Shown: positions 17,688-26,957 of the stretch, piece after piece | How positions within the stretch are numbered: the first letter of the stretch is position 1 | How the letters are laid out: the number at the start of each line of letters is the position of its first letter | Source of the DNA: Paenibacillus oceani | GTDB taxonomy: Bacteria; Bacillota; Bacilli; Paenibacillales; NBRC-103111 | Length of the DNA: 64,000 bases | Reading direction: 5' to 3' | Assembly: GCF_014705615.1 (NCBI RefSeq) | Contig: NZ_JACXJA010000042.1 | Coordinates: 42,334 to 106,333 of the forward strand | Made by a program: the position numbers and the translations under genes | The notes under the pieces: generated by a model | The model's database searches: none | The model's input: the letters and a program-made list of their open reading frames with translations, nothing else | Told to the model about the DNA's origin: nothing

Positions 17688-18979
17688 TCGTCCAGCCCCC
17701 TCTCACGAAGATGGTCCATCTGCAGCGAAGTGCCTCTCCTCTTGTGATTGCGGATCCATGTCGACGGATCGGTGCCGACCATACCGGCGGTAAGGATCGC
17801 GTCTTCGCCGTATTTGTCGCGGATGCGGTCCATCGTGGCGTTGAGCTGTTCCTTCTTCGGATGTTGCTCGTACTCGAACAGATCAAGCTGGATCGCCGCC
17901 GTATTTTTCGGCTGCAAGCTCTGAAGCGTTACACCGAGCAAGCGGACCGGCTTTCCGTACCCCCAATGCTCCTGGAACAGCTTGACCGACAACCGGTGAA
18001 TTTCATCCGCATTTTCCGTTGGCACGGAGATGGTATGGGAGCGCGTAATCGTCTTCATATCCGGGTCGCGGATCGTAATCTGGATCGTGCTTGCGAGCAG
18101 CTTTTGCCTCCTCAGCCTTCTCGCCACCTGATCCGACAAGTTTAGGAAGACTCGGGAAATATCCGACGCCTCTGTCAAATTTTTGGGCAGCGTCGTCGTA
18201 TGCCCGATCGATTTGCTTTGCTCCCGCTCCGGATTGACCGGCGAATCGTCGATACCGTTCGCCGCCTGCTTCAGCCACAATCCGTTTACGCCGAAATGCT
18301 TCACCAGAAACGATTCGTCCGCTTTCGCCACATCCCCGATCGTGTACAAGTTCAGCTTGCGCAGCCGGTCTCCCATCCGGTGGCCGATTCCGAACAGGTG
18401 CGAGCACGGCTTGTCCCACAGCAGCCGCTCGACGTCGCGCTTGCGCAGCACGGTTATGCCGTTCGGCTTCTTCATATCGGAAGCCATCTTCGCCAGCAGC
18501 TTGTTCGGGGCGACCCCGATGGAGCACGGCAGACGAAGCTCGTCGCGGATTCGCGTCTGAATAATTCCGGCGATCTGCAGCGGCGTGCCGAACTGCTTGG
18601 AGCCCGTAATATCCACATAACATTCGTCTATGGACATCGCTTCCACCATAGGGGAGTAACCGTAGATGACCTGCATGAACTTGCGGGAAAATTGGCGGTA
18701 CAAATCGAAGTCCGGCTGCAGCACGACCAGGTCCGGGCATACTTTCAAAGCTTGGCGGATGTGCATCCCCGTCTTGACGCCCTTCGCTCTTGCTGCATAG
18801 GAGGACGTGACGATAATGCCCTTGCGCAGCTCGATATTGCCGCCGACGGCAAGAGGCTTTCCTTTATATAAGTCCGGCTCCACCGCCTCGTGCACCGAGC
18901 AGTAAAACGCGTTCATATCGATATGCAGAATGACTCTGCCGTTTTTGGGATAATGGCCGTCTGTTGCCGTTCGATTCAT
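17684..18979 (-). CDS. dinB: DNA polymerase IV, Y-family translesion polymerase
   Basis: Low-fidelity polymerase that copies damaged DNA. The 431 residues include the palm motif ILHIDMNAFYCSVHEA (metal-binding Asp21) and SIDECYVD (Asp118, Glu119), the helix-hairpin-helix LFGIGHRMGDRLRKL, and the little-finger domain with QSLQPK. The QLDLFEYE peptide near the C-terminus resembles the QxxLF motif that binds the beta sliding clamp. It starts at ATG 18979 with only a weak ribosome binding site. No LexA-type box was seen in the upstream region. Upstream is divergent cimA. Confidence 0.93.
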   Translation of the reverse strand: MNRTATDGHYPKNGRVILHIDMNAFYCSVHEAVEPDLYKGKPLAVGGNIELRKGIIVTSSYAARAKGVKTGMHIRQALKVCPDLVVLQPDFDLYRQFSRKFMQVIYGYSPMVEAMSIDECYVDITGSKQFGTPLQIAGIIQTRIRDELRLPCSIGVAPNKLLAKMASDMKKPNGITVLRKRDVERLLWDKPCSHLFGIGHRMGDRLRKLNLYTIGDVAKADESFLVKHFGVNGLWLKQAANGIDDSPVNPEREQSKSIGHTTTLPKNLTEASDISRVFLNLSDQVARRLRRQKLLASTIQITIRDPDMKTITRSHTISVPTENADEIHRLSVKLFQEHWGYGKPVRLLGVTLQSLQPKNTAAIQLDLFEYEQHPKKEQLNATMDRIRDKYGEDAILTAGMVGTDPSTWIRNHKRRGTSLQMDHLRERGLDE

Positions 18980-19215
18980 AACGGACCGGTACCGTTTGCC
19001 ATTCTCGAAGCCTTATGCTCCGCCGGAGCGTGCAAGTATGGCTCGTTCGCGAATTTCATCGGGCGTTCCCCCTAATCAGCGTTCCATCCCAGCATACCTT
19101 TGCCGGCGCTTCGGGTCAAGCGGGGCCCGCTTTTCGCGCATTCGTGACAATATACCAAACAGACAGGACTAATACCGGACAACTTTGCAAAACTACTTCA
19201 ATATTTCGGTCAAAA

Positions 19216-19224
19216 TGTTATAAT
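19216..19224 (+). promoter_or_regulatory. Extended -10 promoter of cimA
   Basis: TGTTATAAT lies 50 bp before the cimA start; the -35 region is weak. The leader is too short for a T-box or riboswitch. Confidence 0.6.
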
Positions 19225-19273
19225 GGAGGGAATGCAGCGCGGCTTATGCTTCAGAATGCGGAGGAGGAAGTTC

Positions 19274-20890
19274 ATGGCAACCCCAGTAATTATTTTTGAC
19301 ACGACTTTACGGGATGGAACGCAAGGGGAAGGAATCAGCCTTTCCGTCGAGGACAAATTGAAAATCGCCCAAAAGCTCGACCGTCTGGGCGTTCATTATA
19401 TTGAAGGCGGATGGCCGGGCAGCAACGGCAAAGACATCGAATTTTTTCACCGCTCCAAAGAGCTGAACCTGACCCACGCCAAAGTGACGGCATTCGGCAG
19501 CACCCGCCGGAAAGACTCGAAGGCGGAAACCGATCCGAATCTGAACCGTCTCGTCGAATCCGGTGTCAGCGTGGCGACGATCTTCGGCAAATCGTGGGAT
19601 TTCCATGTCCATACAGCGATTCAGACGTCGCTTGAAGAAAATTTGAACATGATTTACGACTCGGTCCGCTATTTGAAGAGTCAAGGACTTGAAGTGATTT
19701 ATGACGCGGAGCATTTCTTCGACGGATTCAAGAACAATCCGGAATACGCGCTGGCCACGATTCAGAAAGCGGAAGCGGCAGGCGCCGACTGGGTCGTCCT
19801 GTGCGATACGAATGGCGGCTCCCTGCCCGGCGAAGTGTCGGATATCGTCAAGACGGTATGCAGCAAGCTGAAAACGCCGGTCGGCATTCACGCTCATAAC
19901 GATTGCGAACTGGCGGTCGCCAACAGTCTGGCCGCCGTTCAGGCCGGCGCGCGGCAAGTACAAGGGACGATCAACGGCTTCGGCGAGCGCTGCGGCAATG
20001 CCAATCTATGCTCCGTCATTCCGAACCTGCAGCTCAAGCTCGACTACAACTGCGTATCCGAACAGCAGCTTCAGAGCCTGACCTCGGTCGCCAGATACGT
20101 CAGCGAGATCGCAAATGTCAACATGGCGGTCAATCAGCCGTTCGTCGGCTCAGCCGCTTTTGCCCATAAGGGAGGCATTCACGTCTCGGCGATTATGCGA
20201 CACGCCAAAACGTACGAGCATATTGTGCCCGAGCTGGTCGGCAACAAGCAGCGCGTGCTCGTATCTGAGCTCGCCGGACAGAGCAATCTGCTGGTCAAGG
20301 CGCAAGAGCTCAATCTCGATATGAGCAACGAGACGAATCAAACGAAGCAAATTATCGAGAAAATCAAGGAGCTGGAGCATCAAGGCTACCAGTTCGAAGG
20401 AGCGGACGCTTCGCTGGAGCTGTTGCTGCGCCGAGCGTTCGGCGATATCGAAGATATTTTCACGATGGAGTCGTTCAAGCTGATCGTCGCCAAATCGCCG
20501 GGAGACTCGGTCGTATCGGAAGCGATCGTGAAGATGAAAGTTCACGGGGAGACGGTATATACGGCGGCCGAAGGCAACGGACCGGTAAACGCGCTGGATA
20601 ACGCCCTTCGCAAAGCGCTCGTCCAATTTTATCCGGATATTCGCGACATGCATCTGTCCGACTACAAAGTCCGCGTCATTAATGAAAAAGACGCTACTGC
20701 GGCGAAGGTTCGCGTATTGATCGAATCGACCGACATCAACAATACATGGAGTACGGTAGGCGTATCCGAGAACATTATCGAAGCAAGCTGGGAAGCGCTG
20801 CTGGACAGTATCCGCTATGCGCTGATCGGCAAAACCCGGATTGAACCGCAGGCGGACCGGCAAGCACAGCTGGGACTTGTCAATCACTGA
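19274..20890 (+). CDS. cimA: (R)-citramalate synthase
   Basis: Condenses acetyl-CoA with pyruvate to citramalate, the entry to the threonine-independent route to isoleucine. The 538 residues form a DRE-TIM barrel (FDTTLRDGTQGEG, residues 7-19; GIHAHNDCELAVAN with the metal-binding histidines; NGFGERCGNANL) and a C-terminal LeuA-type allosteric domain from about 400. The sequence order and the SLSVEDKLKIAQKLD start match the citramalate rather than the isopropylmalate synthases. AGGAGG lies upstream of ATG 19274; an earlier in-frame ATG at 19223 overlaps the -10 element and is unlikely. It stands alone, without other ilv or leu genes. Confidence 0.93.
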   Translation: MATPVIIFDTTLRDGTQGEGISLSVEDKLKIAQKLDRLGVHYIEGGWPGSNGKDIEFFHRSKELNLTHAKVTAFGSTRRKDSKAETDPNLNRLVESGVSVATIFGKSWDFHVHTAIQTSLEENLNMIYDSVRYLKSQGLEVIYDAEHFFDGFKNNPEYALATIQKAEAAGADWVVLCDTNGGSLPGEVSDIVKTVCSKLKTPVGIHAHNDCELAVANSLAAVQAGARQVQGTINGFGERCGNANLCSVIPNLQLKLDYNCVSEQQLQSLTSVARYVSEIANVNMAVNQPFVGSAAFAHKGGIHVSAIMRHAKTYEHIVPELVGNKQRVLVSELAGQSNLLVKAQELNLDMSNETNQTKQIIEKIKELEHQGYQFEGADASLELLLRRAFGDIEDIFTMESFKLIVAKSPGDSVVSEAIVKMKVHGETVYTAAEGNGPVNALDNALRKALVQFYPDIRDMHLSDYKVRVINEKDATAAKVRVLIESTDINNTWSTVGVSENIIEASWEALLDSIRYALIGKTRIEPQADRQAQLGLVNH

Positions 20891-20963
20891 CGCCTCCGGA
20901 AACGGGAAACGGAACTGGCATAAGCAGGAACAATCAGACGATACGCGCGTTATCTTTATAGAA

Positions 20964-21003
20964 ATGCGAAAAAGCTGCCCTTAACGGGGCAGCTTTTTCG
21001 CAT
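20964..21003. terminator. Bidirectional terminator between cimA and the ResA-like gene
   Basis: The stem ATGCGAAAAAGCTGCCC / GGGCAGCTTTTTCGCAT is nearly perfect, with T-runs usable on both strands. Confidence 0.93.
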
Positions 21004-21014
21004 AGGATAGCGAT

Positions 21015-21548
21015 TCAGGAATCGATCATTTTTTTGATCCGCTTCTCCAGTTCATCCGGATGCAAAATGCTGAATCCGTCGCGGATCACGCCGTTTTTGT
21101 CGACCAGATACGTCATCGGAATTCCGCTAATCCGGTACAACTCCCCTACCTTGCCGTCCGAATCGAGCAGCACCGGGAAGGTGAATTCGAAATGTTTGAC
21201 GAACGACTTGATGTTGTCCATCCGGTCGCTGGCTGTCATATTAACCGCATAGAAATCGATCTGGTCTTTGTATTTGTTGTACAAATGGGCCAAATCCGGC
21301 GCTTCGAGCTCGCAAGGTCCGCACCAGGACGCCCAGAAATTCATAAGCAGCGGCTTCTCCCGCGCTCCCCCGACCTCATACACGCTGCCGTCCAGCGCGG
21401 TCAGCTTGAAGCCCGGAGCCATATAATTCGGCTTGGGGGCCGCTTCCTTCGAAACCGACGCTTGACGGTCACCGAAACTGACATTTTGATAAACGGCAAA
21501 ACCGACAAGAACTAGAACGACTGCAAGGATCCATATGTTACGTTTCAT
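21015..21548 (-). CDS. ResA-like thiol-disulfide oxidoreductase (TlpA family)
   Basis: Membrane-tethered reductant of extracytoplasmic disulfides, 177 residues. An N-terminal hydrophobic anchor (4-20) precedes a TlpA/ResA-type thioredoxin fold with FWASWCGPC (Cys76 and Cys79), the insertion typical of this family after the active site, and cis-proline in GIPMTYLVD. ResA proteins reduce apocytochrome c before haem attachment. However, the usual resB and resC genes are not adjacent, so the substrate is left open. The stop is close to a strong bidirectional terminator shared with cimA. The ribosome binding site is modest. Confidence 0.88.
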   Translation of the reverse strand: MKRNIWILAVVLVLVGFAVYQNVSFGDRQASVSKEAAPKPNYMAPGFKLTALDGSVYEVGGAREKPLLMNFWASWCGPCELEAPDLAHLYNKYKDQIDFYAVNMTASDRMDNIKSFVKHFEFTFPVLLDSDGKVGELYRISGIPMTYLVDKNGVIRDGFSILHPDELEKRIKKMIDS

Positions 21549-21721
21549 CTTATCCCAAGTTCCCTTCCCGCCGAAATTACGATCCGGTCTTTATCGCAAT
21601 TCGTGCTGTATGGTGTGAATCGATCTGTCGTCTTATTCTTTATATTATAGTCTTTTCGGGACGATTTCCATTCCTTCCGCAAACAAAGCGTTACATTTTG
21701 GCAAACAGCCGTAGAATGACC

Positions 21722-21750
21722 TTGACCGAGGACGGTTATAGTAATAGTAT
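21722..21750 (+). promoter_or_regulatory. Promoter of the MFS exporter gene
   Basis: TTGACC, 17 bp and TAGTAT lie 23 bp before the start codon. Confidence 0.5.
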
Positions 21751-21773
21751 GACAGCGGCGCGAGGGGAGCTTT

Positions 21774-23075
21774 ATGGAGAAAACGAAATCCGGAAAACTA
21801 CACATCACGTTCGAAAGCGACATCGATTTCGATCCGGGCGAGTCCGCCGGCCAAGCCAAGCCGAAGAAGGATGAGCCGGGCGGCAAAGGCCATGCGCTCG
21901 TCTTTATGGCGATTGCCACTATACCGCTCGTGCTCGTGCTCGGCAACTCGATGCTCGTCCCGATTTTGCCCGATATGCAAGAGAAGCTGGGCATTACCAA
22001 GTTTCAGAGCAGCTTGGTCATCACGCTCTTCTCCCTGTCGGCAGGCTTGTTCATTCCGGTGATCGGGTACTTGTCCGACCGATTCGGCCGCAAAGCGATC
22101 ATTATCCCTTCCTTGATCGTATACGGAGGGGCCGGCATCTTGGCCGGATTCGGAGCGGTGTGGAATTCGTATACGATCATCATTATTTCCAGAGCGATTC
22201 AAGGCATGGCGGCTGCGGGCACCGCCCCGATCGCGATGGCGCTGGTGGGCGACTTGTTCGAGGGAGGCACCGAAAGCAAGGCGCTGGGCCTGACCGAGGC
22301 GTCCAACGGAGCCGGCAAAGTGCTGAGCCCGATTATCGGCTCGCTGCTGGCTCTAATTATTTGGTATGCCGCTTTTTTCGCATTTCCCGTCTTTTGTGCG
22401 CTTTCACTCGTCGCGGTGATCTGGCTGATCAAGGAACCGAAGCGCGACAAAAAGCCGCAAAAGCTGAAAGACTACATCCGCAACATCGGGCAAATTATGA
22501 AAGAGAAGGGGCGCTGGCTGATCACATCGTTTTTCGCGGGATCGCTCGGCTTGTTTATTTTGTTCGGCGTGCTGTTTTATTTGTCCAATGTGCTGGAGGA
22601 AGATCCGTACAAGGTCGACGGGGTCAAAAAAGGGTTGGTGCTCGCCATCCCTCTGCTCGGTCTGGTCACCACCTCGTACATTACCGGCAGCGTCATTAAG
22701 AAAAACGGCATCCTGATGCGCTGGCTGATGAACATCGGCCTGATCGCCATGACCGTCTCCCTGGCCTGCACGATTTTCTTCTTCAACAACCTGTATATCT
22801 TTATCGGACTTCTGACGATCAGCAGCATCGGAACCGGCCTGCTCCTCCCCTGCCTGAACACGATGATTACCGGTGCCGTATCCAAGGAGCAGCGGGGCAT
22901 GATCACGTCGCTGTACAACTGCCTCCGCTTTCTAGGAGTCGCGGCGGGGCCGCCATTATTCGGCTGGATGATGGATATGTCCGACCGGATCGTATTTATC
23001 TCCGTCTCGTCCCTCGCGCTGATTACGCTCGGACTCGTCTTTTTCCTGATCAAGCCGGACCGCCAAGTAAATTGA
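21774..23075 (+). CDS. MFS drug/siderophore exporter, YmfD-like
   Basis: Proton-driven exporter of 433 residues. A hydrophilic acidic N-terminal tail of about 40 residues precedes the membrane part, which has 12 predicted spans. The motif A loop GYLSDRFGRKAII follows span 2, and motif C-like GAGKVLSPIIGSLL lies in span 5, which marks drug:proton antiporters. Overall it resembles the Bacillus YmfD bacillibactin exporter, but there are no siderophore genes here, so the cargo is unassigned. It has its own promoter and a strong terminator. Confidence 0.85.
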   Translation: MEKTKSGKLHITFESDIDFDPGESAGQAKPKKDEPGGKGHALVFMAIATIPLVLVLGNSMLVPILPDMQEKLGITKFQSSLVITLFSLSAGLFIPVIGYLSDRFGRKAIIIPSLIVYGGAGILAGFGAVWNSYTIIIISRAIQGMAAAGTAPIAMALVGDLFEGGTESKALGLTEASNGAGKVLSPIIGSLLALIIWYAAFFAFPVFCALSLVAVIWLIKEPKRDKKPQKLKDYIRNIGQIMKEKGRWLITSFFAGSLGLFILFGVLFYLSNVLEEDPYKVDGVKKGLVLAIPLLGLVTTSYITGSVIKKNGILMRWLMNIGLIAMTVSLACTIFFFNNLYIFIGLLTISSIGTGLLLPCLNTMITGAVSKEQRGMITSLYNCLRFLGVAAGPPLFGWMMDMSDRIVFISVSSLALITLGLVFFLIKPDRQVN

Positions 23076-23100
23076 AGCTGAATACGTTCGCCTATACGCA

Positions 23101-23140
23101 TACGAACAGCCCGCATCCGACGGGCTGTTCGTTTTTGTTT
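23101..23140 (+). terminator. Terminator of the MFS exporter gene
   Basis: The stem ACGAACAGCCCG / CGGGCTGTTCGT is followed by TTTTTGTTTT. Confidence 0.92.
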
Positions 23141-23224
23141 TGATACCCTCTCGTTCGAAGCCGCAGTGCACAAGCCGCATCCACCCTATATAATAGAAAG
23201 AAGACAGGGGAGGGTGTGCGGAAC

Positions 23225-23665
23225 ATGCTGCTTATTCAACGTTTAGTTCTGGAACAGGTGGTTGAACATTGCGTCCGATCAGTGCCGCACGAAGCTTGCG
23301 GAGCGCTGCTTGGTTACGGGGCGGAAGACGGCGGCGGACAACCTCCCGTCATTATTTCAGCCGTTGCGATCACGAACCGTGCGGAACGACCAGAACATAC
23401 ATTCCGATTCGACGAACGGGAATGGCTGGCCCTTTTGAACGAAACCGAGCGCTCCGGGTTGCGACTGGCGGGCATCTACCATTCCCACCCGGACTCGCCT
23501 CCGTTTCCGTCTGTGAAAGACCGCAGCAGCGTCTGGAGCGGTTTGCCCAGCTACTGGATCATCTCCTTGGCGGGCGATGCGCCGAAGATTGAAGTTTATC
23601 GGCTTTCCCCGGAAAAGGATCGGCATTCCGGCACTTTAACCGCTGTTCCTTACTCGATTCTCTAG
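23225..23665 (+). CDS. JAMM/Mov34 family metalloprotease
   Basis: Zinc isopeptidase-type protein of 146 residues. The full JAMM signature is present: Glu23 (HEACGALLG), His86 and His88 in YHSHP, Ser96 and Asp99 in PSVKD. Bacterial relatives cleave C-terminal extensions from sulfur-carrier proteins of the ThiS/MoaD/CysO kind, or are coupled to E1-like enzymes; none of these is adjacent. The start at ATG 23225 has GGGGAGG about 10 nt upstream; an in-frame GTG at 23216 is too close to that sequence. A TATAAT box lies at 23189-23194. The stop overlaps the convergent exonuclease stop by 4 bp. Confidence 0.88.
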   Translation: MLLIQRLVLEQVVEHCVRSVPHEACGALLGYGAEDGGGQPPVIISAVAITNRAERPEHTFRFDEREWLALLNETERSGLRLAGIYHSHPDSPPFPSVKDRSSVWSGLPSYWIISLAGDAPKIEVYRLSPEKDRHSGTLTAVPYSIL

Positions 23666-24384
23666 CGGCTCAAATAATCGTACAAGTCCCCGAGCGTCGA
23701 TACGTCTCTGCGTATCGTTTCATTTAATAGGCATTTCCACAACTGCGCGGTCATCCCCGCATCGCCGAGGGCGTGATGGCGCCCGTTCACTTCTATGCCG
23801 TAATCGGACAATAACGAGTCGAGATCGTAGCTGCCCCGTTTCGGCTCAAGCCTTTGAGCGAGTATCATACAGTCGATAAACCGGTGGGATAAATTTACCT
23901 TCGACGTTTTCCACAACGCGGAATTCAAAAAGTGTTTATCGTGTCCGCTGCCGTGCACCACAAGCACCCGGTGATTGACAAATTCAAGAAACTCCTTAAG
24001 GACGGTGATCAACTCCGGCGCTTCAACTGCTTCCTCGTTCCGGATTCCGGTCAGCCGGACGACGTCTTCGGGAATTTTTTTGCCGGGACGAACGAGGCTG
24101 TAGTACGATTCCTGGCCAATGACGAAGTCGCCGGACATGCCGACCGCCCCGACCGAGATGATCTCATCGCCACTGTATGGAGAGAAACCGGTTGTCTCCA
24201 GATCAAACACGACCGTGTCGAGCTTCTGCAGCGGGATGTCATACATGCTGTTTTTGCGCTGTTCCTTCATAACGGACCGGATAAAGGCCATCTGCTGGGC
24301 GTTGCGGGCGTCGAACATCGAAGCGACAGCCGGCGTAATGCCTCCCATGCGGTACAAATGCCAAAGCTTGGACATCCCCTTCAT
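23662..24384 (-). CDS. DEDDh 3'-5' exonuclease, DNA polymerase III epsilon-like
   Basis: Nuclease of 240 residues. The exonuclease domain (about 54-235) has the ExoI motif VVFDLETTG (Asp61, Glu63), ExoII around HGSGHDKHFLN and ExoIIIe HHALGDA, which make the DEDDh set complete. It resembles PolC-type proofreading domains but is free-standing. Its ATG overlaps the stop of the upstream nucleotidyltransferase gene by 4 bp. This arrangement echoes proteobacterial polypeptides in which DUF294 and an exonuclease domain are fused. Whether it acts on DNA or RNA is not clear from sequence. Confidence 0.9.
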   Translation of the reverse strand: MKGMSKLWHLYRMGGITPAVASMFDARNAQQMAFIRSVMKEQRKNSMYDIPLQKLDTVVFDLETTGFSPYSGDEIISVGAVGMSGDFVIGQESYYSLVRPGKKIPEDVVRLTGIRNEEAVEAPELITVLKEFLEFVNHRVLVVHGSGHDKHFLNSALWKTSKVNLSHRFIDCMILAQRLEPKRGSYDLDSLLSDYGIEVNGRHHALGDAGMTAQLWKCLLNETIRRDVSTLGDLYDYLSR

Positions 24385-25478
24385 GCCGGACCGCCCCGTT
24401 TCTTCGCCATTCGTTCCGTCATCCGCTCGACCGTTTTGCGGACGGTCTGCTGCAGCTCGATCCCCGTTCGCAAGCAGCTTTTCAGACGTTTTTTGTTTTC
24501 TTTGGTCATTTGCTCCGGATCAATCATCCCCCGGGTCGTATAGAACCCGTCCTCCTTCTCGTGCCCCGCGACCGCCCGAAGCTCCAGAGCGGTTAAAAAC
24601 GCCGTGCGCCACCGGTCGATTTCGGCCTGGGGATAAAAGCGGCCCTCGTTCAGCTTGTCAAGCCTCTCGAACGTCGAAGGCACGAAGATGCCGTGCGCCA
24701 GCGCCAACAGACGAATTCCGTTCACAAGCGGAATGTAGGCGCCGTATTTCACATCAAACGCCCCCGCGTCTTCCCCGTACCGCTCGGTAATGATGTTGCC
24801 GAAGACGCCGATCGTGATTTTATGATGCAGCGTATTTTGCAGCATATGTCCGAGCGTATCCGGCTTCTCGGCAAGCGCCGCCGCGAACCCACGGCGAATC
24901 CGTTCCACCAGTCCCGCGTCGCCGTACAAACTTCGAAGATCGGCCGTCATTAACAGGTAGCGGATATTTTCCCAGTGCGGATCGCTCGCCCATCCCCGGA
25001 TCGTATCGATCCAGCCGGAAGCCGGCTTGTTCCACAGCGGATTCGTGCACAGCACGTTGCCCGGACAGGGCGGATACCCGGCAGACTGAAGCCAGTTGAA
25101 TACCCTTTCGGACAAAAAGCGGAAATACGCCGCCGCACCCTCTCTACTCTCTCCGGGAGGATCGATATAGACGATTCCGTTATCCTGGTCGCTCCACAGT
25201 GTCTGCTCCATCCGTCCGGCGCTGCCAACCGCTACGAACGCATACGGCACCGGAGGAACGCCAAACCCTTCCAGACGGAGCGTCTGCTCCGCGAGCGCGA
25301 TCGTACCGGCGATTAACCGGTCATGTGCGGCGTTGACGCTGTCGTTCCACACGACGGGATCTTCAAATAAGGAGGGCCGGAGTTCGAAGTGCATCCGGTC
25401 CCTCAAGCCGCGCAGCTGTTCGGTGCTGACGGCGTTGTATATCGACACGTCGAATCGTTCCATCCATGTATGCTCCAT
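24381..25478 (-). CDS. DUF294 nucleotidyltransferase-like protein
   Basis: GlnD-related protein of 365 residues. The nucleotidyltransferase core is visible at about residues 80-110: FVAVGSAGRMEQTLWSDQDNGIVY, with GSxxRxEQ and the metal-binding pair in SDQDN. The C-terminal half is the helical DUF294 C-terminal domain. CBS or cyclic-nucleotide-binding domains, often present in relatives, are absent. GlnD proteins uridylylate PII regulators, and the gene directly downstream of the ammonium transporter is suggestive. Still, no PII gene is present, so the target is unknown. It overlaps the exonuclease gene and lies 31 bp from amt. Confidence 0.85.
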   Translation of the reverse strand: MEHTWMERFDVSIYNAVSTEQLRGLRDRMHFELRPSLFEDPVVWNDSVNAAHDRLIAGTIALAEQTLRLEGFGVPPVPYAFVAVGSAGRMEQTLWSDQDNGIVYIDPPGESREGAAAYFRFLSERVFNWLQSAGYPPCPGNVLCTNPLWNKPASGWIDTIRGWASDPHWENIRYLLMTADLRSLYGDAGLVERIRRGFAAALAEKPDTLGHMLQNTLHHKITIGVFGNIITERYGEDAGAFDVKYGAYIPLVNGIRLLALAHGIFVPSTFERLDKLNEGRFYPQAEIDRWRTAFLTALELRAVAGHEKEDGFYTTRGMIDPEQMTKENKKRLKSCLRTGIELQQTVRKTVERMTERMAKKRGGPA

Positions 25479-25509
25479 ATCGACCCCTTCCCGGGAATCG
25501 TAGCTGGCG

Positions 25510-26901
25510 TTACAGGGCTACCGTTTCGTTGCCGGACTTCTTCAGCTGTTCCGGATACCCGTAACTGCCGTGCTCGCTAATATCGAGACCCATAATTTCT
25601 TCTTCCTCGGTTACGCGCAGACCCATCGTTTTCTTCATGACCCACAAGATCGCGTAGGCCAAGACGAAGACAAAGACGAACGATACCGCAACGCCCATCG
25701 CCTGAACGCCGAGCTGATGGAAACCACCGCCGTAAAACAGTCCTTCCTTGCCGACGCCGGTCATCTCGACCAATCGCGGAGCCGCGAAAAATCCGGTGGA
25801 CAGCGATCCCCATACGCCCGCAATCCCGTGAACGGAGAAGGCGAATACCGGATCGTCCACTCCCGCTTTCTCAAACCATTGTGCGGTAAAAAACGTAAGC
25901 GTGCCGGCTACCAGACCGATTACAAACGCCGCCCAAGGCTCGACAAATGCACAGGAAGCCGTGATCGCCACAAGCGCGGCAAGTACGCCGTTGAGCATGC
26001 TCGGAATATCCGCCTTGCCGAAGTAAAGCCAGGAGACGAGCAGAGCCGCGACGCCGCCGGCCGCAGCCGCCAGGTTCGTGTTCATCGCGATGAAGCCGAA
26101 GAAGCCGTCGTTAAAAGCGGACAAAGTGCTGCCGGGGTTAAAGCCGAACCAGCCGATCCACAAAATGATGACCCCTAATACGGAAAGCACTTGGTTGTGA
26201 CCGGGAATGAGATTGGGTTTGCCGTCTTTATTATATTTGCCGAGACGGGGTTTTAGGAGAAGCGTAGCGGCCAGGGCGGCCGTCGCTCCCTGAAGGTGAA
26301 CGACCGTGGAGCCTGCGAAATCCTGCTTGCCGTGATCGGCCAGCCAGCCGCCGCCCCAGATCCAGTGCGCCACGAACGGGTAGATTACTACAGTGAACAA
26401 TAAGCCGAAGATGAAGTATACGGAAAGCTTGGCGCGTTCCGCGAAACCGCCCCATGCGATCGAGAGCGCAACGCCGACGAACGCCGTCTGGAACAAAAAC
26501 TTGATGCTGCCCGGCACGTCCGAGCCGGCCAAGGATGGATAGGCCGCCGCCGCTTGCTCGGCGGTACCGTCATAGAAAAAACCTCCGAAGCCGATCAGCT
26601 TGTTCCAAGCGCCGCCGTCGCCGAATGTAAGCCCGAAGCCAAACGCCCAGAAGGCAAGCGCACATATGCCGAACGTCAAAATCGTTTTGCCGGCGACGTG
26701 CCCGGCGTTTTTCATTCGTGTGGACCCGGCTTCCAGCAACGCGAAGCCTGCTTGCATGAAAATGACGAGGATGGCGGCGATCATCACCCAGACTGAATCG
26801 ATCGCAATTTGCAGCATAGCATTGGTCGGTTCGTCGGCCGCGAACGCAGTAACCGGAAACGCCAAAAGCAGGGTCATGCAGAGGAACAGAACCTTTCTCA
26901 T
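25510..26901 (-). CDS. amt: Ammonium transporter, Amt/NrgA family
   Basis: Ammonium channel of the cell membrane, 463 residues with a cleavable-type signal sequence (MRKVLFLCMTLLLAFPVTAFA) and 11 predicted spans. Family hallmarks are FALLEAGSTRMKN, GDGGAWN, FAGSTVVHLQGATAALAATL and DDPVFAFSVHGIAGVWG, the last two holding pore histidines. The acidic C-terminal tail (EEEEIMGLDISEHGSYGYPE) is the segment that controls gating in homologs. The start at 26901 is chosen from AAAGGTGG 8 nt upstream. A near-perfect GlnR/TnrA box lies just before the gene. The usual glnK partner is missing. Confidence 0.96.
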   Translation of the reverse strand: MRKVLFLCMTLLLAFPVTAFAADEPTNAMLQIAIDSVWVMIAAILVIFMQAGFALLEAGSTRMKNAGHVAGKTILTFGICALAFWAFGFGLTFGDGGAWNKLIGFGGFFYDGTAEQAAAAYPSLAGSDVPGSIKFLFQTAFVGVALSIAWGGFAERAKLSVYFIFGLLFTVVIYPFVAHWIWGGGWLADHGKQDFAGSTVVHLQGATAALAATLLLKPRLGKYNKDGKPNLIPGHNQVLSVLGVIILWIGWFGFNPGSTLSAFNDGFFGFIAMNTNLAAAAGGVAALLVSWLYFGKADIPSMLNGVLAALVAITASCAFVEPWAAFVIGLVAGTLTFFTAQWFEKAGVDDPVFAFSVHGIAGVWGSLSTGFFAAPRLVEMTGVGKEGLFYGGGFHQLGVQAMGVAVSFVFVFVLAYAILWVMKKTMGLRVTEEEEIMGLDISEHGSYGYPEQLKKSGNETVAL

Positions 26902-26919
26902 TGCGAAAACCACCTTTAA

Positions 26920-26936
26920 TGTTAGTTTTTATAACA
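26920..26936 (-). promoter_or_regulatory. GlnR/TnrA operator of amt
   Basis: TGTTA, seven bases and TAACA match the palindromic TGTNA-N7-TNACA consensus exactly. It lies downstream of the predicted transcription start (about +15 to +31), which suits repression rather than activation. Confidence 0.85.
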
Positions 26937-26957
26937 CATTACGAACGCTTTAGTGTC

